This document shows, piece after piece, positions 18,488 through 26,644 of a DNA stretch of 64,000 bases (position 1 is the first letter of the stretch; each line of letters opens with the position of its first letter). A program made the position numbers and the translations under genes. The stretch covers positions 1-64,000 of the forward strand of contig DAOLZQ010000001.1 of assembly GCA_035426385.1 (NCBI GenBank), read 5' to 3'. The DNA is from Parvibacillus sp035426385 (lineage in GTDB: Bacteria; Bacteroidota; Bacteroidia; Chitinophagales; Saprospiraceae). The notes below the pieces were generated by a model. It was not told the DNA's origin and made no database searches. It saw nothing but the letters and a program-made list of their open reading frames with translations.

Positions 18488-19738
18488 ATGAATTTCTTTT
18501 ATCTAGTCAAAGAAAGTAGTATCCAGGCATTCCAGGAGATGAGGAGCAACAAACTGCGGACCTTTCTCTCGCTGCTTGGAATCATGATCGGTATCTTCTG
18601 TATCATTGCTGTACAGGCTGCCGTGCAGTCACTCGAGAACAATATCCGCAGCAGTTTCGACAAACTGGGAAATGATGTAATATATATCGATAAGAGACCT
18701 TGGATAGAAACGTCAAGCGAAAATCTATGGAAGTATGAAAATAGGCCTATGCCGTCAGTGCCGGACTATAATGCAATTATAAAAAGGAGTAAGCTTACTG
18801 ATATGACGTCCATCTCCAGCTTTATAGGTGTCCGAGTTGCCAAGTTTCAAAATAATTCAGTTGAAGGGACCTTTATCCTCAGTGCTACTGAAAATTACAG
18901 TAATATATTCAGTCTAGATTACTATAGTGGTCGATTCTTTAGCTTCAATGATCTAAAGCACTCTACCAATACGGTTGTAATAGGGTATGAGGTAGCATCA
19001 GGACTCTTTGGAACTATTGATGCGATAGGTAAGCAAATATCTTTGGGAGGCAAAAAACTAACAGTGATAGGAGTATTGGCAAAATCAGGAAAGAGTTTGA
19101 TCAATCCACTCAATTTCGATCAGGCGGCTATTATTCCATTTACACTGACGTCTTATTTCGCCAACTTGAATGGGGGCCGAGTGTTTGTTCAGCTCAATGC
19201 CAAGGCTAAGAAAGGGGTTAAGTTGGCTGATTATAGGGATGAAATCACCGGAATCCTGCGTTCTGTGCGTCAATTGAAACCGAAAGAAGAAAATAACTTC
19301 GCACTGAATGAATTATCGCTGCTGAACAATGCTTTTGATAGTATATTTAGTGTGATGAGATTGGCTGGTCTTATCATAGGAGGATTTTCAATATTGGTGG
19401 GTATTTTCAGCGTTGCCAATATTATGTTTGTGTCAGTCAAAGAACGGACAAACCTCATAGGGATAAAAAAAGCGGTCGGAGCTACACGCAATATAATTCT
19501 TCTAGAATTTCTGATTGAGTCTACCGTCCTATGTATTATTGGTGGTGTGTTGGGTCTGATACTAGTGTATATTGTACTAGCGATAGTGAGCAAATTTGCC
19601 GATTTTCATATGGCAATGTCAATGTCAAATGTTTTGGTGGGGCTAATATTGTCCGCTGTAGTGGGTTTAATGGCTGGAGTAATACCAGCGTTTTTAGCTG
19701 CCCGACTAATGCCGGTAGATGCCATCAGACAAGGTTGA
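18488..19738 (+). CDS. MacB/FtsX-type ABC transporter permease
   Basis: The 416-residue membrane protein has the MacB layout: an N-terminal cytoplasmic helix and TM1 (residues ~20-45, SLLGIMIGIFCI), a large periplasmic MacB_PCD domain (~50-280), and an FtsX domain with three helices at the C terminus (from IGGFSILVGIF). The segment ERTNLIGIKKAVGA is the coupling helix of the family. It would act with a MacB-like ATPase in mechanotransmission or export, but no ATPase or membrane-fusion gene is next to it. The last 14 bp overlap the convergent rsmE gene. Confidence 0.88.
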   Translation: MNFFYLVKESSIQAFQEMRSNKLRTFLSLLGIMIGIFCIIAVQAAVQSLENNIRSSFDKLGNDVIYIDKRPWIETSSENLWKYENRPMPSVPDYNAIIKRSKLTDMTSISSFIGVRVAKFQNNSVEGTFILSATENYSNIFSLDYYSGRFFSFNDLKHSTNTVVIGYEVASGLFGTIDAIGKQISLGGKKLTVIGVLAKSGKSLINPLNFDQAAIIPFTLTSYFANLNGGRVFVQLNAKAKKGVKLADYRDEITGILRSVRQLKPKEENNFALNELSLLNNAFDSIFSVMRLAGLIIGGFSILVGIFSVANIMFVSVKERTNLIGIKKAVGATRNIILLEFLIESTVLCIIGGVLGLILVYIVLAIVSKFADFHMAMSMSNVLVGLILSAVVGLMAGVIPAFLAARLMPVDAIRQG

Positions 19739-20423
19739 TGTGATGGTACACAGACAATGCATATATACCTGCTGTCTCTGTGCGAAGCCTGCTGTTGCCA
19801 AGTGATATTATTTCTGCGCCTTTTGCTAGGGCCAAATTTATTTCATCTAGTGTAAAATCACCTTCAGGTCCTATAATTATTCTTGTTTCAATACCGGGCA
19901 AAATAGCTTCTTTAAGTGTCTTCTTTTCTATTTCCAGACAAGAAGCAATCAAAGTCGGAGTCTTTTCTTTGAATAATTGGTTAAAAGGAAGTTCAAAGTG
20001 TAGTTGAGGTAAAAAAACATTGGTGGATTGTTTCATAGCCGAGCGTACTATGTTTTCTATTCGTTCAGTGCGGATATGAGTCCGCTCTGAGTTTCTGGAA
20101 TTGATGAAGCTGATTTCATCTATTCCTATTTCTACGGCTTTTTCAACAAACCATTCTATTCTTTCAGTATTTTTTGTTAGTCCAATAGCTAGGTGGATGC
20201 GTCCTTGCCACTTAGGACTCATTATATCTTGGGTGATTATCTTTAGCAGACCATCATTTGCAGTAGAAGTCAAAAGTTCTGACGTGAATATTTGACCGCT
20301 GCCATCAATTATTTGCACATGCTGACCAGCCCTTTTTCTTAGACTTCTTGTCAAATGGCGTAGTTCATCTTTATCCAAGTAGATCCGCTCATTACCGATA
20401 TTTTTACCCCAGAATAATTGCAT
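19725..20423 (-). CDS. rsmE: 16S rRNA (uracil-1498-N3)-methyltransferase
   Basis: SPOUT-family methyltransferase that modifies U1498 of 16S rRNA with SAM. The 232-residue length is normal. The N-terminal PUA-like region (HLTRSLRKRAGQ) is followed by the trefoil-knot cofactor site: IIGPEGDF, LGNSRLRTETA and the C-terminal helix. The gene ends inside the 3' end of the convergent MacB-like permease gene (14-bp overlap). Confidence 0.93.
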   Translation of the reverse strand: MQLFWGKNIGNERIYLDKDELRHLTRSLRKRAGQHVQIIDGSGQIFTSELLTSTANDGLLKIITQDIMSPKWQGRIHLAIGLTKNTERIEWFVEKAVEIGIDEISFINSRNSERTHIRTERIENIVRSAMKQSTNVFLPQLHFELPFNQLFKEKTPTLIASCLEIEKKTLKEAILPGIETRIIIGPEGDFTLDEINLALAKGAEIISLGNSRLRTETAGIYALSVYHHINLV

Positions 20424-20534
20424 AACTTACTTTTTTCTCAATAAATAGACGGTTAAGAATCAATTATTATTTTCAATCCCTACCTCCATTTACCCCTTCT
20501 TCAGGCGTTACTTAAAATATATGCAAATTAACTC

Positions 20535-20542
20535 TAATTTTG
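20535..20542 (+). promoter_or_regulatory. -7 box of the rseP promoter
   Basis: TAATTTTG fits TAnnTTTG and lies about 65 bp before the rseP start. No clear TTG is seen 19-23 bp upstream, so support is from the -7 box only. Confidence 0.45.
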
Positions 20543-20611
20543 CAGCCTTAAATAAAGGAACTTTATCATTGGGATCTTGTTCTTTCTAACTATAATCTTT
20601 AAAAGCTATAC

Positions 20612-21949
20612 ATGGAAATATTAACTATGATCGCCCAGCTGATACTCAGCTTATCTATCTTAGTCATTCTGCACGAATTGGGTCATTTCATTCCGGCCAA
20701 GCTATTTGGCACTCGAGTAGAAAAATTCTACCTATTTTTTAATCCATGGTTTTCACTGTGGAAAAAGAAAATAGGCGGTACTGAATATGGCTTAGGCTGG
20801 CTGCCACTAGGTGGTTATGTGAAAATAGCCGGTATGGTGGATGAAAGCATGGACAAAGAGTTTATGAACAGAAAGCCGGAACCATGGGAATTCAGATCTA
20901 AGCCGGCTTGGCAGCGTCTCATCATAATGATTGGTGGAGTTACAGTCAATTTTGTATTGGGCTTCCTAATTTTCAGTTTTTTGCTGGCCAGGTATGGTGA
21001 GGCATATTTGCCCTCGTCCGAACTTAAATATGGAATTGCCGTCAATCCACTGGGTGAGCGTATTGGCTTTAAGGATGGAGATCATATAGTTAGTTTGGAT
21101 GGAAAGCCTTTTGAGAAATTCGAACCTGGACTTGTAATAAAAGATATCATGTTGGCTAACCTTCGCGATATTAAAGTATTGCGGGACGGGATGGAAACAG
21201 ACATACATATAAGTCAGCAAGCAGTAAGCGATATCTCAGCACACCAGAAGGAAGCCGTGGAATTTGCTACAGTAAGAATGCCTGTTGTCGTAGGTGAATT
21301 ACAAAAAGGATCAGCAGCAGAAGCATCAGGAATGAAGCCGGATGATAAAATCATCGGTATAAATAATAATCAAGTACTCTATTTCGATCAATTATCAAGC
21401 AAGCTGGATTCACTCAAAGGAACCGCTATCACTGTAAATGTGGAGAGGGGAGGGCAACCATTGGCTCTTGAAAATGTCGCAGTAAGTGCAGATGGTAAAC
21501 TTGGTTTTACACCTTATGGTCCTGCAAAATTTTTCAACTTTAGTAGAAAGAATTATTCTCTCGCTGAGGCTTTACCAGCTGGTGTGGGTAAAGGAGTTAA
21601 TTTTCTAGGGGATCAGTTAAAAGGATTCGGCCAGATGTTTTCCGGCAAGATCAAAGCGTCTGAGTCATTGGGTGGCTTTGCAAGCATCACCAAATTATTT
21701 CCACGCCAGTGGGATTGGGAGCGATTCTGGTATATTACAGCTATTCTTTCCATTATCCTCGGTTTTATGAATTTATTGCCCATCCCTGCTCTAGATGGCG
21801 GATATATCATGTTTCTTATTTGGGAAATTATAACGGGACGAAAAGTTAGTGAGAAAGTGATGGAAGTGGCTACAACTATAGGCATTGTTTTACTCCTCAT
21901 TCTTATGGTCTACGCTAATGGACTAGATATACTTCGGGCCTTGAAATGA
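20612..21949 (+). CDS. rseP: Site-2 intramembrane zinc protease
   Basis: Cleaves membrane-spanning anti-sigma factors and signal-peptide remnants inside the inner membrane. The 445-residue product has the zinc motif HELGH at residues 21-25 in TM1, the GGYVKIAG loop, central PDZ domain(s) (about 130-300, with GSAAEASGMKPDDKI) and the second metal site LLPIPALDGG near residue 390. TM helices lie at both ends. It is monocistronic, followed by tRNA-Leu. A target such as an ECF anti-sigma factor is plausible but none is encoded beside it. Confidence 0.93.
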   Translation: MEILTMIAQLILSLSILVILHELGHFIPAKLFGTRVEKFYLFFNPWFSLWKKKIGGTEYGLGWLPLGGYVKIAGMVDESMDKEFMNRKPEPWEFRSKPAWQRLIIMIGGVTVNFVLGFLIFSFLLARYGEAYLPSSELKYGIAVNPLGERIGFKDGDHIVSLDGKPFEKFEPGLVIKDIMLANLRDIKVLRDGMETDIHISQQAVSDISAHQKEAVEFATVRMPVVVGELQKGSAAEASGMKPDDKIIGINNNQVLYFDQLSSKLDSLKGTAITVNVERGGQPLALENVAVSADGKLGFTPYGPAKFFNFSRKNYSLAEALPAGVGKGVNFLGDQLKGFGQMFSGKIKASESLGGFASITKLFPRQWDWERFWYITAILSIILGFMNLLPIPALDGGYIMFLIWEIITGRKVSEKVMEVATTIGIVLLLILMVYANGLDILRALK

Positions 21950-21973
21950 TATTTTTGAAATACTAAATTTTTG

Positions 21974-21981
21974 TAAGTTTG
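21974..21981 (+). promoter_or_regulatory. -7 box of the tRNA-Leu(CAA) promoter
   Basis: TAAGTTTG, 17 bp before the mature tRNA, matches TAnnTTTG. A TTTG lies at 21954-21957, but the spacing of 16 bp is short. Confidence 0.5.
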
Positions 21982-21998
21982 CAACTCATTATGTACCT

Positions 21999-22082
21999 GC
22001 CTCTGTGGCGGAATTGGTAGACGCGCTGGATTCAAAATCCAGTGATAGTAATATCGTGAGGGTTCGATTCCCTCCGGGGGTA
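21999..22082 (+). tRNA. tRNA-Leu (CAA)
   Basis: 84-nt class II tRNA. D arm GGCGGAATTGGTAGACGC, anticodon loop in GGATTCAAAATCC shows CAA, long variable arm, T arm GAGGG/CCCTC. The acceptor stem GCCTCTG/CGGGGGT pairs with three G·T wobbles (positions 1-72, 4-69 and 6-67), which is unusually weak. Discriminator A is followed by CT, so CCA is not encoded. Confidence 0.9.
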
Positions 22083-22088
22083 CTAAGG

Positions 22089-22115
22089 AAAAGCAGTCTG
22101 TTTAGGCTGCTTTTT
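22089..22115 (+). terminator. Intrinsic terminator after tRNA-Leu(CAA)
   Basis: AAAAGCAGTC (22089-22098) pairs with GGCTGCTTTT (22105-22114), with one wobble, and a T run closes it. It lies 7 nt after the tRNA. Confidence 0.75.
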
Positions 22116-22291
22116 CAGTTTTAACCCGATCTATCTCGGCTAAATGTCTCTACCATTAAATAAGATGACATTATCAAACACAAAGAAATAAACTTAATAT
22201 AATAGAGATTCAGGAGTGGGTCTATGAGTCAATTCGATACTGCAAGCCTGAGAGGGTAGTATCATCTATATGATATTGATATCAAATTGTG

Positions 22292-22363
22292 TGGTCTCAC
22301 CAAGAATCGAACTTGGATCTAGAGTTTAGGAAACTCCTATTCTATCCGTTGAACTATGAGACC
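22292..22363 (-). tRNA. tRNA-Arg (CCT)
   Basis: 72-nt tRNA on the minus strand. The acceptor GGTCTCA/TGAGACC is perfect, the anticodon stem GGAGT/ACTCT (one G·T) encloses loop TTCCTAA with anticodon CCT, and the T arm is CCAAG/CTTGG with loop TTCGATT. Discriminator A; CCA is not encoded. A TACATTTG box lies upstream at 22387-22394. Confidence 0.92.
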
Positions 22364-22386
22364 TGATCAATTGATTAATAAGGAGA

Positions 22387-22394
22387 CAAATGTA
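22387..22394 (-). promoter_or_regulatory. -7 box of tRNA-Arg promoter
   Basis: CAAATGTA on the plus strand reads TACATTTG on the minus strand, about 24 bp upstream of the tRNA. A well-spaced TTG is not evident. Confidence 0.45.
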
Positions 22395-22527
22395 TTGAAG
22401 TTTTACAAAAATTACTCTATCAATGTAATGCTGAGGTTGAAATTGATCCTATATGAATTTATTTAATATGATCAGGAAGTATTATCTTGTCTCTTAATTT
22501 CACCAACATCTAATTATTATTGCCAAT

Positions 22528-23916
22528 ATGTTTAAAACAGTGAAATATTATATAGGTCTCTTTATCGTTCTGTTGGGTCTATTCACTTCTTGTAATTCAA
22601 CTTTTAAGGGTGCCCGTACAACTGCTTTGGGAAATGAAGTAATTGATAAAGGTCAAGTTTTCGAAACGATAAAATCGGATTTAAGTGATGCTTGGAAATT
22701 TTATATAACCAACGCTAGCGGATTTGATGAACTCATGCCACTGAGTAATTCAGGCAGAAACATTGGCTTCTCTTCACTTTTATTAACCCCACTTTCCGCC
22801 TATCAGACCCTAAAGATTGCAGGTTTGAACAGTGAGGCTGAACAATGTGCAAAATTAATCCTAGATCAGCTCAATTTGGATGTTGATATGACATTGGAAC
22901 ATGAAACACTGGTCAAAAATGTTTTGGGCGGACTTCTGAGTATATATGAAGTAAATAAAGAACCTGCTTTCCTTCAGCTCGCTAAAAAACTCGCTGATAA
23001 AATGGTTCCGATTTTCAATACTCCTACAGGTATGCCCTGGCGGTACATTAACCTAATGTCGGGTCAAGTGTCTGGTGATGAGGTGACTACTGATCAGGGA
23101 GGGGGCTTCCTATTGGAATATTATAAGTTGAGTCAGCTGACTGGTGAACCTACTTATTACCAACGAGCCTTAAAGGCAGTCAAATCCCTTATCGCTAAAC
23201 AATCTAAAATAGCTCTGTTGGGAAGCACAATAAATGTGAGAAACGGAATTTGGTCCAACCCTGAAGCCACTATTGGATATACCAGCGGCGATTTTGAGCG
23301 TTCCTTGCTTACTGCTTCTAAAGTGGTAGGCGATGCGGATCTAAAAGCCTTTGCGAATATACATCTGGCAGCAATTATGAAATATTTACGCGAAACTACC
23401 AACTCCGGAACATGGTATGAAGTCTCTCAGATGAACTTAGGAACGCAGGTAAATTCTATTTTTCCACTAAATGCCGCTTATTTTCCCGGTGTAATGCGTC
23501 TTACTGGGCAACAAAAGGAATATAATCAACTTTTCGAATCAGTTCTAAGAGTTTGGTTTGAATATGGTATTGGTCCGGAAATGCTTGATTATAAAACGAT
23601 GCAATTAGCAGGCTCATCTTATAGATTACAGGGTGAGCCCTTGGAGTCTGCCCTTCTTCTATATAAGCTAACGGGGGATGAACGAATGATGAGAGCAGGG
23701 TACAAAATAATAACCTCAATTCAAAAATTCTGTAGGGCGAATGGCGCATTTGCTGCTCTAAAAGATGTACGGAATCTGGAGAAGATGGATGAATGTGATT
23801 TTTATTTCTTTAGTCAGACACTTAAATTTCCTTTATTGTTATTTCACCCGGATGGGACATCTTTTGATCCTGCCACCCAATATATTACCAATGGAGGGTT
23901 CATATTCGCCAAATGA
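22528..23916 (+). CDS. GH47-like (class I alpha-mannosidase-like) lipoprotein
   Basis: The 462-residue product starts with a lipoprotein signal and lipobox (LFTSC, Cys22). Several stretches fit the (alpha/alpha)6-barrel of glycoside hydrolase family 47: GGGFLLEYYKLSQLTGE (near residue 190, compare the family's GSSxYEYLLK), GEPLESALLLYKLTGD (near 369, compare RPExxES...TGD) and DFYFFSQTLKFPLLLF (near 425, compare ESFxxxETLKYLYLLF), then a closing NGGF where the calcium-binding T-E-A-H normally sits. GH47 enzymes trim alpha-1,2-linked mannose. The altered residues mean activity is uncertain. It is placed by motif reading only. Confidence 0.65.
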   Translation: MFKTVKYYIGLFIVLLGLFTSCNSTFKGARTTALGNEVIDKGQVFETIKSDLSDAWKFYITNASGFDELMPLSNSGRNIGFSSLLLTPLSAYQTLKIAGLNSEAEQCAKLILDQLNLDVDMTLEHETLVKNVLGGLLSIYEVNKEPAFLQLAKKLADKMVPIFNTPTGMPWRYINLMSGQVSGDEVTTDQGGGFLLEYYKLSQLTGEPTYYQRALKAVKSLIAKQSKIALLGSTINVRNGIWSNPEATIGYTSGDFERSLLTASKVVGDADLKAFANIHLAAIMKYLRETTNSGTWYEVSQMNLGTQVNSIFPLNAAYFPGVMRLTGQQKEYNQLFESVLRVWFEYGIGPEMLDYKTMQLAGSSYRLQGEPLESALLLYKLTGDERMMRAGYKIITSIQKFCRANGAFAALKDVRNLEKMDECDFYFFSQTLKFPLLLFHPDGTSFDPATQYITNGGFIFAK

Positions 23917-23968
23917 CCTCTGAGAAGCTAGACAATGACTATCTTCGCACCCCGATATAACACTGGAA

Positions 23969-24694
23969 ATGTCTGAAGTAAAGCCATATAATACAGATCT
24001 TAATAAAAAGGCAGAAGTCGAACAAATGTTTGACAACATTGCAGGCAAATACGACTTGCTCAATGGAATTCTCTCAGTAGGTATCGATAAGATATGGCGA
24101 AAAAAAATGATTCGTCTCTTAGGTAGATATAATCCTGCTACTATACTGGATGTAGCCTCAGGAACTGGGGACGTGGCTCTGGAGGCTGCTCGTACTCTAA
24201 AGCCTACACATATCACCGGGACCGATCTAAGTGAGAAGATGCTTGATATAGGAAGGGATAAAATTAAAGCCCTTGGATTGCAGGATCTCATCAGTATGGT
24301 AAAAGGTGATGCTGAAAATTTACCGTTTGGAGACAATTCATTTGACGCTGTTACAGTGGCTTTCGGTATTCGAAATTTTGAGAATCTGGATTTAGGACTT
24401 AAAGAGATGAATCGTGTACTTAAGGTAGGCGGGCATGCAGCGATTCTCGAATTTAGTAAACCCAAGTCGTTGATATTCGGGTCGTTATATAAGTTCTATT
24501 TTAAGCAAATACTGCCTCGTATCGGTCGGTTGACCTCAGGAGATTTTAGAGCTTACTCATATTTATATGAATCTGTACAACAATTTCCCGATGGAGAGGC
24601 GTTTAAGCAGCATCTAAAATCTGCAGGCTATACTGCTGTAGAAGAATTCAGATTATTGGGAGGCATATGTACGATTTACTTCGGTCAAAAATGA
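23969..24694 (+). CDS. ubiE: Demethylmenaquinone methyltransferase
   Basis: SAM-dependent C-methylation that turns demethylmenaquinone into menaquinone (MenG role; ubiE is the common symbol). The 241-residue class I methyltransferase has KYDLLNGILSVGID, motif I DVASGTGD, GDAENLPF and AFGIRNF, all diagnostic of UbiE/MenG. Menaquinol is the expected electron donor to the alternative complex III encoded at 40-50 kb. The last 4 bases overlap the start of porT (ATGA at 24691-24694), so the two are translationally coupled. Confidence 0.94.
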   Translation: MSEVKPYNTDLNKKAEVEQMFDNIAGKYDLLNGILSVGIDKIWRKKMIRLLGRYNPATILDVASGTGDVALEAARTLKPTHITGTDLSEKMLDIGRDKIKALGLQDLISMVKGDAENLPFGDNSFDAVTVAFGIRNFENLDLGLKEMNRVLKVGGHAAILEFSKPKSLIFGSLYKFYFKQILPRIGRLTSGDFRAYSYLYESVQQFPDGEAFKQHLKSAGYTAVEEFRLLGGICTIYFGQK

Positions 24695-25392
24695 AAAGTT
24701 ACTTATTTATCACCTTCATGATATTGAGCACAGTTGCTTTCGGTCAGAGAAAGCATGACTATAATAGTTTGAATTATCGTGACTTTGCTGCAAAGCCATT
24801 CTTCTTTGGATTATCACTAGGTTATAATCAGACAAACTTTAAAGTCTTTCGTTCGGGCAATTTTTTGGTTTCAGATAGTATACGTGGTATTAATTCAGCC
24901 TACGGTAAGGGGTTTAATGTCAGTGTTATTTCTAATTTAAAGATTGGAGAGTTTATTGATTTTCGCCTGTTACCTACATTTACTTTCACCGATCGGATAT
25001 TGAATTTTGATGTCTTTAATACGAATGATGTAATTAGCCGAAAAGGGGAGAGTGTAATCATCGAATTGCCATTTCAGGTTCGCTATAAGACACAGCCGTA
25101 TAATGATGTACGAGCTTTTGTGTTGGGTGGTGTGAAATACACTTTTGATGTATCTAATAAAAATAGAAACCGTGAAGCAAATGATCTACTGCGGATTGCA
25201 CCTACAGATTATGCAATTGAATTTGGTGGTGGTTTGCAGTTTTTTATGCCATTCTTTATATTTTCTCCGGAAATCAAATTCAGCCACGGCCTCAATAATT
25301 TACTTTTATACAATAATCGGGTGCAGACTTCCGCAGTTATTGATAAATTATTTTCGCGTACCTGGACAATCAGCTTTCACTTCGAAGGATAA
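24691..25392 (+). CDS. porT: PorT-like outer membrane protein of the type IX secretion system
   Basis: The start is chosen at ATG 24691, inside the ubiE stop (ATGA), because the peptide from there (MKSYLFITF ... VAFGQ) is a clean signal peptide; an upstream ATG at 24667 would add eight residues lacking that form. The 233-residue mature part is an eight-stranded-like beta barrel with alternating aromatic strands (FFFGLSLGYNQ, FRLLPTFTF, ALGGVKY-like segments). PorT is needed for T9SS, and its pairing with ubiE is common in Bacteroidota. Several T9SS substrates are encoded in this window. Confidence 0.85.
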   Translation: MKSYLFITFMILSTVAFGQRKHDYNSLNYRDFAAKPFFFGLSLGYNQTNFKVFRSGNFLVSDSIRGINSAYGKGFNVSVISNLKIGEFIDFRLLPTFTFTDRILNFDVFNTNDVISRKGESVIIELPFQVRYKTQPYNDVRAFVLGGVKYTFDVSNKNRNREANDLLRIAPTDYAIEFGGGLQFFMPFFIFSPEIKFSHGLNNLLLYNNRVQTSAVIDKLFSRTWTISFHFEG

Positions 25393-25396
25393 AAAT

Positions 25397-26494
25397 TTAC
25401 TTAGGTCTGATCTCGTACATAGTATGACTGATTCCCAAGTTATCAAGCGTAGAGTGTAACTCATATCCTGCCTCTTCTACACAGGTTAAGAGCTCTTCAG
25501 AACCATACATTTTACTATTACCATTGGCGATTGCAGTGAAATATAGACTGGTCTGCTGTAAGCTGAATGCTGATGCTTCGAATTTCTGTCTATCCCATAG
25601 AGTTTCAATAATGTATACTTTGCATCCCGGAGCCACAGCCTTTTTAATTTTCCTCAAAATTTCAGTTATTTCTGTAGTGGAAAAACAGTCCAGGAACTGA
25701 CTCATCATGATAGCGTCCGCTACCCCGGGAAACTGTAGGTTATCGTCAAGTACATTCATCGCATGCAGTTCTATCCGATTTTTATATGAGGATGAGGACA
25801 GATACTCTTCAGCATGTGTTAATTGAACAGGAAGATCACAGATGGTCATTTGCACCTCAGCGTCATATTCGCAACACACCAGGCTGAATTTTCCTGTATT
25901 TCCACCAATATCAAATATCTTCTTTGGCTTACCAGCAAATATTATAGGCATTACTTGTTTGAATGAATTATCAGAGTAAAAGTGATCAAAATTAAACCAA
26001 CTCGTCTTTGCAGGTTCTGGCAGGATAGAAAGTCCTTCGTAGATGCTATCCCAATTGCCGAGCTCTTTCAACCCGGCAGGGTAGCCCTTGTCAATGGCTT
26101 CTTCCAGATGATCCATCGCGCTGTAACATACATCTCTACTGAAATTCATATTAATCCGGGTCATTTGATCCATATCGATAAACAGCCCTACTTTGGTAAT
26201 ATAGTATAGATTTTTTTGTAGAATACAAACCTTAGCACCCAAGCCTGCTTCTAATAATACACGCACTCCATATGGAGATACCTGTGTAGCCTCTGCTATG
26301 TCTGCGATTGTAGCGCCCTGCTTATTGTGCTTTCTGAGATAACTTAGGATACCCTTATCACGCAGCAATGCTACAGCATGAAACATAATAGGTGCAAAGG
26401 CAATGCGCTGTGCTTCATTTATAGCATCTAATGCTGATATTTCAAGTGTTTCAAATGTTGCAAAAGTGTTTTCTCCAATTTCTCCTTCCTTCAT
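25397..26494 (-). CDS. SAM-dependent O-methyltransferase-like protein
   Basis: From ATG 26494 the product has 365 residues; a farther ATG-like extension to 26521 would add nine residues. An N-terminal winged-helix dimerisation domain (ATIADIAEATQVSPYGVRVLLEAGL) precedes a class I methyltransferase fold with motif I FDIGGNTGKF, then DLPVQL and the late MSQFLD and IIETLW strands. This is the plant-type O-methyltransferase (PF00891) layout, also used by some bacterial enzymes. The natural substrate is unknown. It ends 4 bp from convergent porT. TACTTTTG on the minus strand (26519-26526) and the palindrome TTCAATTGAA (26551-26560) lie upstream. Confidence 0.82.
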   Translation of the reverse strand: MKEGEIGENTFATFETLEISALDAINEAQRIAFAPIMFHAVALLRDKGILSYLRKHNKQGATIADIAEATQVSPYGVRVLLEAGLGAKVCILQKNLYYITKVGLFIDMDQMTRINMNFSRDVCYSAMDHLEEAIDKGYPAGLKELGNWDSIYEGLSILPEPAKTSWFNFDHFYSDNSFKQVMPIIFAGKPKKIFDIGGNTGKFSLVCCEYDAEVQMTICDLPVQLTHAEEYLSSSSYKNRIELHAMNVLDDNLQFPGVADAIMMSQFLDCFSTTEITEILRKIKKAVAPGCKVYIIETLWDRQKFEASAFSLQQTSLYFTAIANGNSKMYGSEELLTCVEEAGYELHSTLDNLGISHTMYEIRPK

Positions 26495-26616
26495 TGATTT
26501 ATATTTAATTAAGTAGGCCAAAAGTAAAAAATATAGAGAGATATTCTGATTTCAATTGAAGTAGGCAACAGGATTACAGATCAGTTCGTCTTTATGATAA
26601 GTTCTGCCTAAATTGA

Positions 26617-26624
26617 TACCTTTG
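26617..26624 (+). promoter_or_regulatory. -7 box of the first P-domain gene
   Basis: TACCTTTG lies 20 bp before the TTG start at 26645, so the leader would be about 16 nt. No good TTG is seen at the expected -33 distance. Confidence 0.5.
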
Positions 26625-26644
26625 AAAAAACATACATTCCATTA

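Noticed and set aside
22308..22363. Possible attachment site and integrated element at tRNA-Arg
   Set aside because: No integrase, no direct repeat of the tRNA 3' end and no change in gene type next to it were seen.
23839..24465. 208-codon minus-strand frame opposite ubiE
   Set aside because: ubiE has all family motifs; the antisense frame shows none and is low in normal domain features.
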